DNA from: Trametes villosa
Lineage: Eukaryota > Basidiomycota > Agaricomycetes > Polyporales > Polyporaceae
Reading direction: 5' to 3'
Assembly (NCBI GenBank): GCA_002964805.2
Contig: PUDQ02000058.1
Location: 124,001 to 188,000 of the forward strand
Length of the DNA stretch: 64,000 bases
Part shown: one piece after another, positions 1 through 11,696 of the stretch
Numbering within the stretch: position 1 is the stretch's first letter
Layout of the letters: each line of letters starts with the position of its first letter
Made by a program: the position numbers and the translations under genes
Notes under the pieces: model-generated
Database searches by the model: none
What the model was told of the DNA's origin: nothing
What the model saw: the letters and a program-made list of their open reading frames with translations, nothing else

Positions 1-610
1 ATCTTAGCGCCGAGCGTTCTACCACCCACCTTTGCACTACACGGCCACCGTGCGATGCCCACCGGCTCTTGTCCGTGACGTCTACGAGACGTTCCTCTGC
101 CTAAAGTCCACGCGCGCTGCAGTACGTACGAGCGATACTTCCGTCCCGCCACACTGACCGATGGTATCCGCAGAGTACGACATCGTCAGGAGCCCGCGGG
201 GGGCGAGGATCTGTGCAATGACGTCTATCCGCCGCTCACCTCCCCCGCACTAGCTGCCGTGTCCGATACCGCCGAGGGCGCGTCGCCCGCCCCGGATCTG
301 GTCTTCGTAGTCCCGGGCCTGGTTCTGCTGAACGTTTTCTCAAACGAACGGTGACGCTGCGTTGCGCGCATCTCCCTCTCCCCGCCGCCGTGTATTTTTA
401 TTTGCATGCTCCCGCCCGAGGGCGGGCGCGGCCGCCTCAGCGTCCAACCCGTCATCCGCATGCTCTGCGGGGTGCCATCGCCCCACCCTGCGCGGTGGGG
501 CGATTTGCACGCAGGGATGCCGATGCAGAGTCCTAGTGCGCGCCGCCGGATGGTCTGCGGGCGTATAAGTAGGTTTCGGAGTCGGGAGATTCGCTCAGCA
601 GCCAGCCAAC
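1..610. other. Intergenic, 5' flank of the Rds1-like gene
   Basis: I see no supportable gene here. Open frames on both strands show no recognisable family and reflect the high GC content. The right end contains a TATA-like element, listed separately, that serves the gene starting at 611. Confidence 0.6.
564..571 (+). promoter_or_regulatory. TATA-like box of the Rds1-like gene
   Basis: The sequence TATAAGTA lies 47 bp upstream of the predicted ATG at 611, a plausible core-promoter distance. Inference from sequence and position only. Confidence 0.5.
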
Positions 611-2056
611 ATGCTTCGCGTCGTACTCCCCCTCGCCCTCTCCGCCATCGCCCGTGTCGCCTTTGGCGCGCCGTACACGCCCTCGGGTGGCTTGGGCACC
701 AACTCGACACCACCCGTTTACCAGCCCATGAGCGACTTTGACTACCAGTCTCTCGTGAGTACGCACCCGCACCTGTCCTAGGCCTGTGCTCACGTTGTTT
801 GCAGGCTTTGGCTCTTTACCAAGAGTACATCGAGCTCGACTTATTCCACCACGGCCTTGCGCAGTTCTCCGTCGATGAGTTCGAGGCGGCCGGGTTGGGC
901 GCCGAGGACCGCTACCTGATCGAGTTCATGGCCGACCAAGAAGTTGGCCATGCGAAGCTCATCTCCAACATCCTTGGTCGTGAGTGCAACCTACCCGCTT
1001 CAGCTTCTTGACACTTACGCCCATACTACAGCCGAATCTGCGCCGAAGCAGTGCAATTACACGTACCCCTTCCAGTCCGTTCGCGACTTCGTCGACTTCT
1101 CTCAGAAGGTTGTTTGCGCTCAGGGTGCCGTTACCGAGAGTCGAGCTAATAATGCATTTAGCTCACGCGCTTCGGCGAATCCGGTGTATACGGCTTCCTC
1201 GAGCATCTCGACTCCCGGCCGGCTGCGTCGCTCCTTCTGGAGTCTATCACGACTGAGGCGCGTCAACAAATGATCTTCCGTCAATTCGAAGGCTTGTTCC
1301 CCATGCCGGTAAGTTGCCAATCCAATTTTCGCGTTGTAACAGCCTTCTAACATGATTCGCAGGAATGGTTCATTCCAGGCATCACGCAGAGCATGGCATG
1401 GACGCTTCTGGCGCCGTACATCTCTTCCTGCCCCGAGGGTAACACCCACCTCGCATGGCAAAACTTCCCCGCTCTGCAGATTACGGTCAGTCACCATGCG
1501 TGATTATCGCGCGCCGTTACTCATTCCCTCGACAGAATAACCCGAACGCCTCGACCCTGACCAACGAGACTGGACCTGCCATCACGCACAACCGCACCAC
1601 GCCTTTGTCGACGCCCGGCATGACGGTTAACCTGACCTGGGAAGACGACGGCAAGAAGGTCGGTCCCGACGGCGCGTACACGACGTGCACCACGGCCGGT
1701 GCGGGGAAGGTACGTTGAACTGCGCAACTTAAGTTGTGACTGGGCTAATCGTCGCTGCAGTACGTCGCGTGGATCTCGCAGCTCAACACCACGTACACCG
1801 ACCTCACCGTCACCGGCAACAACACCGGGTCGACGATCCAGCCCGGCGGCGATATCTACGGCGACAACACCTTCCCGACCATCAACGGCACGATGTACGT
1901 ACCCTCCATACACCCCTTGCTCGGGCATTGTACTGACAGAGATTGCGCTCCAGCTTCATCATGATCACCGACGACAACCCCTACGTGACGCCCTTCAACC
2001 TGTCGATGCTCAACTCGCACGTTGTCGCGGGTCCCGCTATGTACCAGTCTGGTTGA
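611..2056 (+). CDS. Secreted ferritin-like protein, Rds1 family
   Basis: Eight predicted exons: 611-754, 805-979, 1032-1108, 1162-1308, 1363-1485, 1536-1709, 1761-1894 and 1954-2056, all with GT-AG introns of about 50 bp. The N-terminus is a signal peptide (Arg, then a Leu/Ala/Val-rich core, then AFGAPYTP). It is followed by a ferritin-like helical region (ALYQEYIELDLFHHGLAQF; later EFMADQEVGHAKLI, with the Glu and His residues typical of ferritin-like bundles). The C-terminal half is Asn/Thr-rich with several N-glycosylation sequons. This layout matches the fungal Rds1 stress-response family (Pfam Ferritin_2). Those proteins are reported as responsive to stress and nutrients, but their biochemical role is not settled, and metal binding is not shown here. 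The start is the first ATG after the TATA-like box and gives a complete signal peptide. The model is intact. Confidence 0.85.
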
Positions 2057-2573
2057 GCGTATCCTTCGCTTGCAGTTGATGATGTAGAAGACATCTGATG
2101 AAATTGTATTATATTGACACTTTCCTCCCAATGCGTGAAGTCTTTGGTCAATCTGCTGTAGCGCATCATGCGCACAGGTCAGCTACTTCGTCGTGCTCGA
2201 GCACCTCACGCTGCGCGATTCGCGATACCGTGTATTAGAAGGTAGTGACAGCCGAAGTTCACTCTATGCTGGTAGTACAGGACTACCGACTTCAAGTTGT
2301 GAAGAAAGGAGCCGTCATATGTCCATCACATTGATGTCGCAGGCGCAAATTGAAGTTGTCGGCGCCGCATCCAGATAAAAACAAACGATATTCAACTTCA
2401 CTTCGCAACGAGCGGGGGTCTCATAGATAAAATACATCGATAACCTTGCGGCTGGGACTTGCTAGAATCGCGATACACAGACCTTGAGCGGGTCACGTCA
2501 AAATACAAGAAATCGTCGCCTGGTAGGGAACACGCTCGGGGGGAAACTGTGCCCGCGGACGCACATGGACAGT
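2057..2573. other. Convergent intergenic region
   Basis: This lies between the 3' end of the Rds1-like gene and the 3' end of the DUF6533 gene. It is relatively AT-rich for the window and shows no convincing ORF, RNA gene or repeat. Confidence 0.6.
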
Positions 2574-4403
2574 TCAAGCTAACTCTCCTTCGGTCCCAAC
2601 TTCGAGCGCGGCGCAGATTTCCACTCCCACCTCCGCTCCCGTCTCCATGTCCGCGAGTTCCGCCTCGGACTCTTCGCCCTGCGACGGTGTTGCGAATTCG
2701 AGCGTCCCCCAGTCATCGTCGTCGTGGTCAGGGAAGGAGTGGATTGGGCCTCCGACAGAGGCGAGAAACTCCGGAAGCTCGGGTGACTCGTTCCTCGGCC
2801 CTCCGCTGTTGTTGATGTCGAGGGAGAGGGACGAGATGGACACGTTCCGGGAGCCTTCGAGCCTCGCGTTGGTCTCGTGAAGGGCGAGGAGGAAGCGACT
2901 GTTTAATACGGAAGAGATGCTGTTCAGGAGGTTCGGGTAGTGGTCAGTGCATTCTAGCGATGTCAGAGGGGAAAGGAGGCTTACGGGTCGATGAAAACCA
3001 AGATGTATGCGCCGTAGCCTGGATCGACCGTGACCTTCAGCCGGGTCTGCATTAGGGATAACCAAATGAGAGCTTGATCAGCCACAGACCGAGAGTAGAG
3101 TCAGCACTATGTCCACCACATTCATGGACACGATGACGCTACGTGCACGACCGTCAGGGGGATACGTGCGGGGCTGCGTTGAGTATGGCTCCGCACCAAA
3201 AGTAGACACTTCCTACACACGAAATGGAGACCGGGAGTTAGGGCAAATGCAGGCAGACGATCGTGTTGGAAACTTGGACCCACCATTCTGCCACATTGCT
3301 TGCTCGAGGGAAGGCCGGCGCATCGTACCCATCGTCAGTCCATTGACCGAGCGTGCGTTGTACCAGGTTACAACGATGGCCAGCGAGTCTACGAGGATTA
3401 GGCAGGCCCGAGAAGCGATGGTCACTGTTTAGACAAGTCAATACATGCTACCTTGCACTGACTGGTAATCTGGAGACCCACATCTGCTCGTCTCTAGTTC
3501 AGCGCCGATCAAAGTGCTCCCCAGAGTGACTCAGAGTCGACTTACCCTGTGTACAGACTTGGGCTGGTAGTGGTGACTTCCACACAATTATCCGGCGCTG
3601 GGAGGTTGACGGGCCGGGTACCGTATATGGTGCTCTATAGTTGCATCGCTCAGCTGGGGCAAGGTGCCAGATGAGACATAGAGCCGACCATGTTGATGGC
3701 GAAGGGCACAAGACTCAGTGCGAGCGCGATTCCTCCCATGACCTTGTTCTTCTTGGAGAGGGCGTAGATTCGCAGTGTTGTGAATACTAGTAGCAGGGGC
3801 TGTAAGAAAGGCTCATGCTTCAACGTGTTGTCATACTCACCGGCAGGCCCAAGCAGATTCAGGTACTGCACAGAATGACCGAGCCATAGCAGTGCAGCAC
3901 AGCTTTATGCGGGAGCATATCAGAGGGAATTCGGATTGAAAGCAGTACACACGAGTATATACCTCTGCGGGCATACACTTCAGTAATGTGGTGCGGTGAG
4001 GGATGGAAAAACATGCTTACAGTGTCCGATACCGAGGAAATAGTCCCCAGATCTAGGACGTAGTATAGCAGGAGCATGTACCTGTTCCACGCGTAGAGAA
4101 CGCGCGAAAACCAACTCTTCGCTGATCGCCAAACGTATCGGTATTCTCGGCCTGAGGTGAGAGCGACGTCGTACGCGAGCAGCACTGTCATGATCCGAGT
4201 CCAGCGTGAATGGTTTCTCGTGTGGCGGGTTATTAACAAGCACGTACCTGTAACTGCGATCCCGCACATAATGTTCGCTCTCCTGCACGACATCTACGTT
4301 AGCGGCGGCCCACTTACACACTTACATCGAGATGGAAAACTCACATAACCGCGAAGAAGTGGAAGTCCTCTTGTCCAGTGGCCGTTGCGGACGAGGACGA
4401 CAT
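2574..4403 (-). CDS. DUF6533-type multi-pass membrane protein
   Basis: Minus-strand gene with many short exons. Exon 1 starts at 4403 (MSSSSATATGQ) and ends at 4345; exon 2 is 4282-4248; exon 3 starts at 4184. Exon 3 carries the DUF6533 signature (VLLAYDVALTSGREYRYVW, then WNRYMLLLYYVLDLGTIS). Later exons give further hydrophobic segments (FTTLRIYALSKKNK, MGGIALALSLVPFAINMVG, ASRACLILVDSLAIVVTWYN) and the conserved late helix SSVLNSRFLLALHETNARLEG. The tail is acidic (PDHDDDDWG) and presumably cytoplasmic. DUF6533 proteins form large expanded families in Agaricomycetes; their function is unknown and a 7TM receptor-like fold is often suggested. Exons between about 4020 and 3860, and around 3600, are the least certain. 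I saw no definite disabling mutation, but a recent pseudogene cannot be excluded. Confidence 0.75.
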
Positions 4404-5500
4404 GGCTCAGTACACCGACTCCGGGGTGCCGCTTTGCAGAGTGGAGGAGGAGGGGACCTGCTGGGGTGTCGCAGCCCCGCGCATTCTCTTTTAAGCAAAA
4501 TATGCTCGATGGCAACACCCCCGCAGAAGGGGGCGTTGCTGTTAGCTTGAGCAGCCACCACGCCACGCAGCCAGTTGAACTGTCGGCGCATCACACCTTT
4601 CATACAATCGACTGCCAGCGTAGGCAAGTGCGCGACCGCGAGCAGCGGGTGGCGCCGCCATCGGGCAAACGCAATGCCTCACTCGAGGACTCGCAGAAGC
4701 GCATCCCGATGCTGCTCCAGGATGGTTCAGGCACTGACGCTCCGTGGCACTAGGTGGCACTGCACACAGCCGAGGGCGTTGTGCCCGTCACCATACGAAG
4801 GCGACGAACATGTTCTGTAGAACTGCGCTTATGAAGGCGACGTTCGGTGGCGTACGTGGAGAGGCTACCGTCAGAACGGGATGCAGGTTGCAGCTCCACG
4901 CCGTCGTAGGTACGATAGATCTAGGCATTTCTTGACGCACCGATAGATGTCCAACGTCATGCCTAAAAAACCGAGAGCAGCACTGTCACATGCGGCCGCG
5001 GCTCGACAGTGTCCCTCGTAGGGACCCGCAACAACGACGCGGACAATGCTCACCGATCTCTGATACATATCAACTGGGATGTTTGGGCCAGTCAGTCACC
5101 TCGACCGGTGCATACAGATCTGAAGCACATACCTTGCCTTCATAACGGGCCTGATGAGCTTCCAGTCCTACGCATCGTGCGGCTCGCGGGGTTGGAACTA
5201 GGAAGAACACCACGAACGTCAGCAAGAATCCTGTGCGCCGCGAGCTCCGATACTATCGTTTTTGTCTTGCCTCAGAGTGATAGGAAAAAAGCGAGATTGC
5301 GAGGGGTCGGGTTTGATGAAGCGAGACGGAGCCTGGGGAGGAGAAACGTAAGGCTTGCGCTCTGATTAGTAGTTGCGCTACACCCTGCCCTCGCTTTGAA
5401 ACCGCTCAATTGTCGTTGCCCATAGTTTGTGCGGTGCTGTATCTGTACATCCCGTGTATCAAACCCTCTATTAGTCACCGTGGCATACTCTCACCCCAGC
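4404..5500. other. Intergenic region, no supported gene
   Basis: About 1.1 kb between two minus-strand genes. ORFs of 60-120 codons exist on both strands (for example 5009-5365 on +) but none shows a family signature or a convincing splice pattern. It should contain the promoter of the DUF6533 gene on its left and the 3' flank of the Ap4A phosphorylase gene on its right. Confidence 0.5.
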
Positions 5501-6934
5501 TCACAGTATCAGCTGGTCCCCCGCCTCATGCTCGTCCACCTGCACCTCATGCACGCTCTTCAGCCCCACCCCCCTCAGGATCCGCCCCACGCCCTCCTCC
5601 TTGACCGCCTCGAGCTCCTCGCCGCCCTTCACGAGCAGCATCCCCGCGAACCCGAGCGCGTTCACGCTCAGCGCCTCGCCCGTGCGCGCGAGCGTGTGCG
5701 TCTCGCGCCGCCGCGGGACGACGTGCATGTGCTCGAGCGTGAGCACGACGTTGTACGACGGCGGGCCCGCGGGGTAGCTGTCGTCGTGCCGCACCGTCGA
5801 GATCGCGAGGTCGAGCAGGGAGAGGAAGGCGTGCGCGAGCGCGGGCTCGAGTTCGCTGGGGGAGGCGGAGGGGAGCGAGGTGGGCAGGCGGCGGACGTGG
5901 TTCGCGTAGGGGAGGCTGTTGAGCGCGAAGGGGCGGTCTAGGGGGACGCGTCAGTGAATGCGCGGAGAGCGAGGGATGGGTACACACCTTCGTGCTCGAT
6001 CCTGGTTGCGCGTGCCAGCTTCTCAACCGGGGGGCCGTCGTCCTCGATGGGGATTAGCTGGAGATGCTTATGCGGCTGGCTCGCCCCACTGAGGTCACCA
6101 CCTGTGTTGGTTCATGAGCAAATGCGTCGCTACTAGCACCGCGGACATGCCGCTTACAGTTGTAGAACACGAAGAACTTGCGCCCGGCCTTCTTCGCGGC
6201 GACGAGGAAGAGGTACGCCTGCACAAGGTCGGGTGGCAGCAGTGGCGATGTCTGTGACTGGAACTCTGCATGACGATACGGTCAGCGCGCCGGGCATGGG
6301 AATACTTGGGGGACGAGCGCGCACCCTTCGTGACCATCAAGATATGGTGTGGCAGAACTGAGTACTTGTTAAACTACACCCCCGACACGCATACACCCAT
6401 CCAGCATCCCCAAACATGGAGCAAACAGCAAAAAAGACACGTCCCCCGTCAGCTCTCATCGCGCGCAGCAGGGAACTCGCGCGAGCGGAACGGAAGTACT
6501 GACCAGGATCACGTACTCATCGCCCTCCTCCTCGTCGCGCACCTCGCCGAGGTACAAATTCGGCACATACGGCGGCGCGAACGGGTCCTGCTGCTTCTTC
6601 TCCTGCGCCTCCTGCTTGTGCTTCGCTTGCGCGTGCGCGTCCCCGCTGAAGTCGGGCGTCGGGAGGCGCGGCTTGTTCTGCAGCGCCGGGCACAAGCGGA
6701 TCTCGAACTGCACGCCGCGTCCACACACGACGGCGTCGCGCAAGCCAGTAACAGAAAGCACAGAGATGTCAGATTGAAGCTTTATAGATGTTGGCAGGGA
6801 TCGCGCACCTCTACATCTACCCCGTCCTCCTTGTGCTTGTGCACGGTCGAGTCGAAGAAGAGCAGGTCGCCCGACGCCCGCGCCTTCTCGAACGCCTCGG
6901 GCAGCTTCGCAAGGATCGCTTCCTGCGCAGCCAT
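5501..6934 (-). CDS. APA2: Ap4A phosphorylase / ATP adenylyltransferase (APA1/APA2 family)
   Basis: Phosphorolysis of Ap4A to ADP and ATP is the known reaction of this family; the role is dinucleotide polyphosphate turnover. The first exon encodes MAAQEAILAKLPEAFEKA and then the substrate-binding strand LLFFDSTVHKHKEDG. The next exon gives FEIRLCPALQNKP followed by a short Lys/Gln-rich insert and NLYLGEV. A short exon near 6330-6376 encodes FNKYSVLPHHILMVTK. The exon near 6050-6120 carries the catalytic histidine motif ASQPHKHLQLIP. The last exon contains the C-terminal domain (SYNVVLTLEHMHVVPRR, SVNALGFAGMLLVK). Six exons with GT-AG introns are visible. The start at 6934 gives the usual family N-terminus. 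The same frame stays open upstream to an ATG at 7207, and that extension looks like a mitochondrial presequence (see findings). Confidence 0.92.
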
Positions 6935-7774
6935 TCCCGATCTCGCAGTATCACTCCCGATTGTGTTCAGAACGCGATCGCTCGCAGATGCAGAGGCAGT
7001 CGACAGAAAGGCGCGCGGTGCGGTCAAGGTGGGTGGGCGAGAGCGAGCGCAAGGCGCGGGGGCTGTGTGCAGCCTGAGAGATAATGTGCGCGGTGGTTGC
7101 GCGATAGAGGCCGGGAGATGACGCGTACGCGCTCGGGGTGTGCTTGGTGCAATGCGCTGCAGCGGGTTGGGCAGAGCTCGAGGTGCACGTCGGGCGATTG
7201 GGAACATGGGCGTGGGCCTCGCGGCCAGATTCCTGCAACGCGCGCACCGCGCCGCCGGCGCCTCTAACGCCGCACACGAACGGCTTGCTCCGATCGGTCG
7301 TCGACGTCAGCTTGGGCCTGACCAAGACACAAGATGCAAGACACGGGCAAGGGCGTGGGGGCGCTCGTCAACGCTGCGTATTATTGCAAGTCTGACCGGT
7401 GTCATTATACGCTAGTACATCGGAGCGGCGCGCGTCTCTGAATCATTGCTCGTACAACAAACTAGGGGAGAAGCAAGTCCGGCAGCAGCAGGCGAGTGTC
7501 CAGGAGCCGCGGGGCACTCGCGCGGGTACGGTCAGAGGCGGTTGTGTGGTGTTTCTGTGTTCGCTGTGCGTGCGTGTTTGAAGCAATGAATGACAACAAG
7601 AAAGACGGTAGAAAGTTGGAAGGGCGTCTGAGAGGAGGGGTGGAGGAGGCGGGGAGAGGAGAGGAGAGGGCGGGAAGGAGGAGGGGGAGGGAGGGGAGGG
7701 AACGGCGGATGGACCCAGTCCATCCGCCGACAGTCTGCATGTTCCCCCCGTACCGTAACCAGGAGCAATCAAGC
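6935..7774. other. 5' flank of the Ap4A phosphorylase gene and 3' flank of the DUF7727 gene
   Basis: Positions 6935-7207 hold an in-frame, arginine-rich extension of the Ap4A phosphorylase ORF that may be 5' UTR or an alternative N-terminus. Positions 7590-7720 are a purine-rich (GGAGGGG-type) low-complexity tract on the plus strand, i.e. pyrimidine-rich on the minus strand. No other gene is supported. Confidence 0.5.
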
Positions 7775-8455
7775 TCAGGCTCTTCCGCCCCGCCCCTTAT
7801 TGTCCTTCGCTTCTGCCATAATCTCCCCAAGCATTTGTGCTCGTATGTAGCAGCACGCAGCTATGAAGGAGTATAGCGCCCCGTTCGTTCCCTGTCGTCC
7901 CAAAACAGGTCAGCGCACGCTTGCGCGGGACAATAGCAGTGGGAAACCGACCTGATAGTATAGGACCGCAAAGAACGTCTGCAGCAGCAGCAGGACTATC
8001 CGGATCGGGAAGCTCCGGTGTATGGAGGTGTTCTTGAGGAACGGCGCGGGATAGTCGAGTGCTAGGTAGCCGAAGCCGACCAGCATGCTCAGGATCTGGA
8101 TCACGGGTGCCTTGACGATGATAGACGTGAAGAGCGAGTCGCTCGCGGCCGGTCTGCGCGGGGGAACAAGGCTGAGTACGACGCGCGGGCTATTGTGGGC
8201 GTGAGAGGGGCACGCACTGGACACCGCCGGGGGAGCGGATGATGCCGTTCACAAAGTCAAAGAAGAACTTGCGGTAGTAGAAACCCCAGAAGCTGGCCCA
8301 TATCGTGTCTTTGTGCGGAACGTGGGAGGTCAGCACCGGCGCATCGTCTCCCTCCGTCATGTTCGACTTGGGGTTCGAGTTCGACGCGGACACTCACAGA
8401 CGGTGGCCGAGAGGGCGACGTAACGCGCGTATTCGTGCCAGACCAGGTTGCCCAT
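7775..8455 (-). CDS. Small multi-pass membrane protein, DUF7727 family
   Basis: Four predicted exons. Exon 1 starts at 8455 with MGNLVWHEYARYVALSATV. Exon 2 (IWASFWGFYYRKFFFDFV, then GGVQ) and exon 3 (SDSLFTSIIVKAPVIQILSM, then a hydrophobic helix and SFPIRIVLLLLQTFFAVLYYQ) follow after GT-AG introns. The last exon begins after the acceptor near 7890 (GTNGALYSFIAACCYI) and ends with a basic tail before the stop at 7775-7777. The start is fixed by the conserved MGNLVWHEYARYVAL N-terminus. The protein has about 150 residues and three to four membrane helices. The family is conserved in Basidiomycota; its function is unknown, and membrane location is the only inference I would make. Confidence 0.85.
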
Positions 8456-9481
8456 CGCGACTGTGCGTGTAGAGGGTGTGTAGAGGATGCGGAGGTGGCT
8501 GAGGCGGCTGGAAGCGCTTGGTTGCTGTTGCTGCGAGGAGGACCGGGACTAGACAGGGAATGGGAGGGTGAACGGGGTGGAGGAGCGCTGCTCTGTTCTG
8601 AAGGAAGCGGAGAACGGTGCACGGACTAAGCAGGCAGAGAGAGTGGAAGAGGCCGGTGGTCCAGCGAGCGCAGCTCGACCAAGGAGAAAGAGACTGGAGA
8701 AGGGAGGAAGGGGAGACGGAGAGAAATGCACGCAGCGTTGGCCCCGGCCCCTCCCCCCTTCAACCGTCTTTGATATATCGCCGTGACGCTGTCACCGTCC
8801 ACTGCCACCCGTCGCCAGGGCCCGCGTCCGTCACGCCCCCGCGCCCGCCCAGATCCGCATCCCCCTCTCCAGGTCCGCCGTCGGCCATGATGCATCAAAG
8901 TTGGCAACTGCCCGCCCGCCTCCCCGGGCAGCCTCGCCCACATCTTTCCGAGACGTTCAGTACGCGCGTGCACGCGGGGGCACCGCCCGCGACGCCCGAG
9001 CGCGGGATGTGACACGCTGTGACGCTCGAGCCAATCTCGCGATTTGATGCGGCTGCCGTGATCCCAACGTGATGGAGGTGGCAGTTGGCCCCGCGCGCGC
9101 GTCGCCGCGTCGAGACGCGACTCGATCCTCCCCTCCAGCCGTCATGCCGTCAATCGATCGCGACAGCACCATGACCTACACCCAGGAACGAGTCCGGGGC
9201 TCGTTAATTGTCCCACCGCACGAACTGATCGACATCCTCGCAGCACTCGCAGCAAACAGTATGCATATGCGTGCTCGCCTATTCGTACACAGAGCGGAGC
9301 ACGGGGAGCGTGTGTCGCAGACCTGGAGACAGTCACAGCACATATTCCGAATGGCCAGAGGAAGGCGCCGCCGGCCGCAATGCGAACACGGCGATAGGAA
9401 GGCCAAACTGGAGACCCCATAACGACGGGCGTTCCGGTGGAAACGCGCTCGCCCCGGGCGCGTCACTCAAGGCTACCGCGC
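8456..9481. other. Intergenic region
   Basis: Promoter side of the DUF7727 gene and 3' flank of the next minus-strand gene. Positions 8640-8730 are purine-rich on the plus strand. ORFs at 8617-9012 and 9069-9422 lack any family signal and are probably chance frames in GC-rich DNA. Confidence 0.55.
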
Positions 9482-11126
9482 TCACACGCTTAAGCGCAGC
9501 TCTGGGGGTCTCGGAGGTCGAACCGGCGCGCCAGGATACTGCAATGCACGCCGCAGGCGTCAGTGAGATTCGAAGCACGCGCGGAGGCTGCGAGGTTGAC
9601 TGACCATGTGGGAATACACGTCCGCGATGTCATACCCGTCGTCGTCCCCGTTCAGCGTGGCCGTCTCTGAGCTCTGCGAGGTGTACGAGCTGTCACGGAC
9701 GAAGATGGGCGGCGGTGGCGTGGGCATGGCCTTGAGACCTGGCTCCTTGTGCGGTCCCCCGTATCCTCCAAGTGTCGCGGCAGTGTTGTTCGAGTACTGT
9801 GACATCCGCGATGGTGGAGACCGGTCGAGATACTGAGTGCGCTTATCAGCCATCGCGCCTTGTCCTCCGAAGAAGTACGACTCCTTCTCCGGGTCTTGCA
9901 GCGGGAGGACGGGAGACGCCAGCCCCTTGCGCCTGACGTTTCGCGCGCGGCGCCGTCGACGCAAAAGCATGAAGAGAAGTGCCGCAATGAGGAGAAGGAG
10001 CACGGCACAGCCGACGATAATGCCAATAACCGCGCCCTTGGGGAGGCCGCGTTTTGGCTGCGACGTGCCGGCGACCGAGCTAAAAACATGTTTTAAGCGT
10101 TTTGGCCGGTGGGCACGGACCGGTGTTAACTCACGGGTTACTCATGCGTTCCGCTTGGCTGCTGGGTTGGACTGAGTTGAACGCAGCAGTGACTCCTGGG
10201 GACTCGGTCGAGCTCGGAGCCACGGCGTTAGGTGACGCTGCGATAGGTGTTGCGGCGGCGCTCGAGGCCTCCTGTTGGCCTGTAGGCTGCGCACCCGCCG
10301 CTGCTTGTGTCGTCGGTGGCGGCGCGTCAACAGGTGCTGTATTGGACTCTGTCGGCGCGTCCACAGGCGCTGTGATGGGCGCCGCCGTTGGCCCTGCAGG
10401 AGGGGCATCCGCAGTTGTGTCGTCATTGCCTGCGCCGGTCACAGCGTTCCTGCGGAAGCATGAGACACAGGAAAGCAGTCAAAAGCACTGAACGTACGGT
10501 TTTGCGGAGAGCCTTCCGGACGGTGTGGAGGCCGGGCTCGAGGATGTCTGCGAGCTCTGGGTATCGGAACCAGTGGATGATGAAGTGGGGTCACTTGAGC
10601 CTTGTGGAGGCGCATCCCTGTACACGGTTAGCATGCACATGGATCCACATGTTCAGGTGGACGTACTGCTGGGTTTCGCTAACCGTCTCGTATACAATCG
10701 AGTCGAGGTCGATTGGTCCCGAGCCCCCGTTCATGATCGTCACCACATGCTCTCCCATCGCCAAGTTTGACACTCCTGCCAGGAGTTGTCCGTACGCGGC
10801 CTCGGACGCGGTAGCATTCGTGAACGCGGAGACCTCGTTGTCGACCGAGAAAATGAACGAGCCGTAGTCCGGTTGCTTCGCGCCGTAGAGCCACACGCCC
10901 GTGCCGTTGAACGTGAGCTTGGCAGTGGCACCTTCGATGGACGTGCCATGGAACGTCGAGTTCATGTACGCCTGCGCATCGTTCCCAGACGGAGATGTCC
11001 ACGCATCCGGGGGGTCGTAAACGAGAAGAGATGAACTGTCGTCGACTGCGCAGCCCGAGCGTGAGTATCCATCGTTTTCGTGGCAGATCGGCGGTACGCA
11101 CGCGTAACGTTGGAAGAAGCAGCCAT
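9482..11126 (-). CDS. Single-pass membrane surface protein with N-terminal beta-sandwich-like domain
   Basis: Exon 1 (MAASSNVT, start at 11126) splices to DDSSSLLVYDPPDAWTS. The lumenal domain continues with STFHGTSIEGATAKLTFNG, VWLYGAKQPDYGSF and GEHVVTIMNGGSG. This pattern is common in basidiomycete surface proteins and resembles a carbohydrate-binding or lectin-like beta-sandwich (inference). A Ser/Thr/Pro/Ala-rich stalk follows (about 10140-10440). Next come one transmembrane helix (AVIGIIVGCAVLLLLIAALL) and a basic stop-transfer RRRRRARNVRR. The cytoplasmic tail is proline- and tyrosine-rich (MPTPPPPIFVRDSSYTS, DGYDIADVYSHM). A final intron (donor GTCAGT after the VYSHM codons, acceptor near 9540) leads to a short last exon, YPGAPVRPPRPPELRLSV. 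No signal peptide is evident before the N-terminal domain in this model, so exon 1 could be incomplete. No assigned function. Confidence 0.75.
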
Positions 11127-11696
11127 CAAGGCCGAAAGTTAAGTTAACGAAGAAGAAGAGGGCCCCGCCCGAGAGAAAAGAGGGAGAAGGAAGGGTCGTA
11201 AGAGGTGGTGGAGACTCACAGAGAGACTATGTGAGGGCCAGGGCCGCGCTAGGGCCCTATGAAGCCCTCCGCTGAGGCGGCACAAGTGGTGATCATCATG
11301 GCAACATGTCATGCTGTGGGTGCACCGCCGCCCTCGAGATTGGTTTCAATCTGGCGGCAAGCAAGGCACCCAATCATGCGTCGGCGTGGGACCGTCTCTT
11401 GCGCGGATGAGCAAGCCTATCATTGAAGCCGTTTTGTGGCTGTTTTGAAGTCGTGTATAATGCGAAGCTGCTGCGACACGCAGCGCATGCGTACTGGATT
11501 CCGAGGGGGAGAATGGAGGTCGAGAGCAGGACGAGTCGCGCGTCGGAGCGCCGGGCGCGACTGACCCGTCTCGCGTGCTCCTTCCATTCCGGGCTAGCGC
11601 GTGATCTGCACCGAGAACTGAGATGCCCGGGCGCTCGCCAAGTTGTTCCCCTCCCGTCGATCCCAGACCGACAAGTCCTCGAGCCCATCTGCAGCG
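11127..11696. other. Divergent intergenic region
   Basis: Lies between the start of the minus-strand surface protein and the start of the plus-strand gene at 11697, so it should hold both promoters. Positions 11150-11215 are purine-rich. The frame upstream of 11697 is open to 11643 but lacks a reason to prefer that ATG. Confidence 0.55.

Noticed and set aside
4871..5365. Possible small spliced gene upstream of the DUF6533 gene
   Set aside because: Plausible splice signals exist on the minus strand, but frames are short and no family is recognisable, so it cannot be supported.
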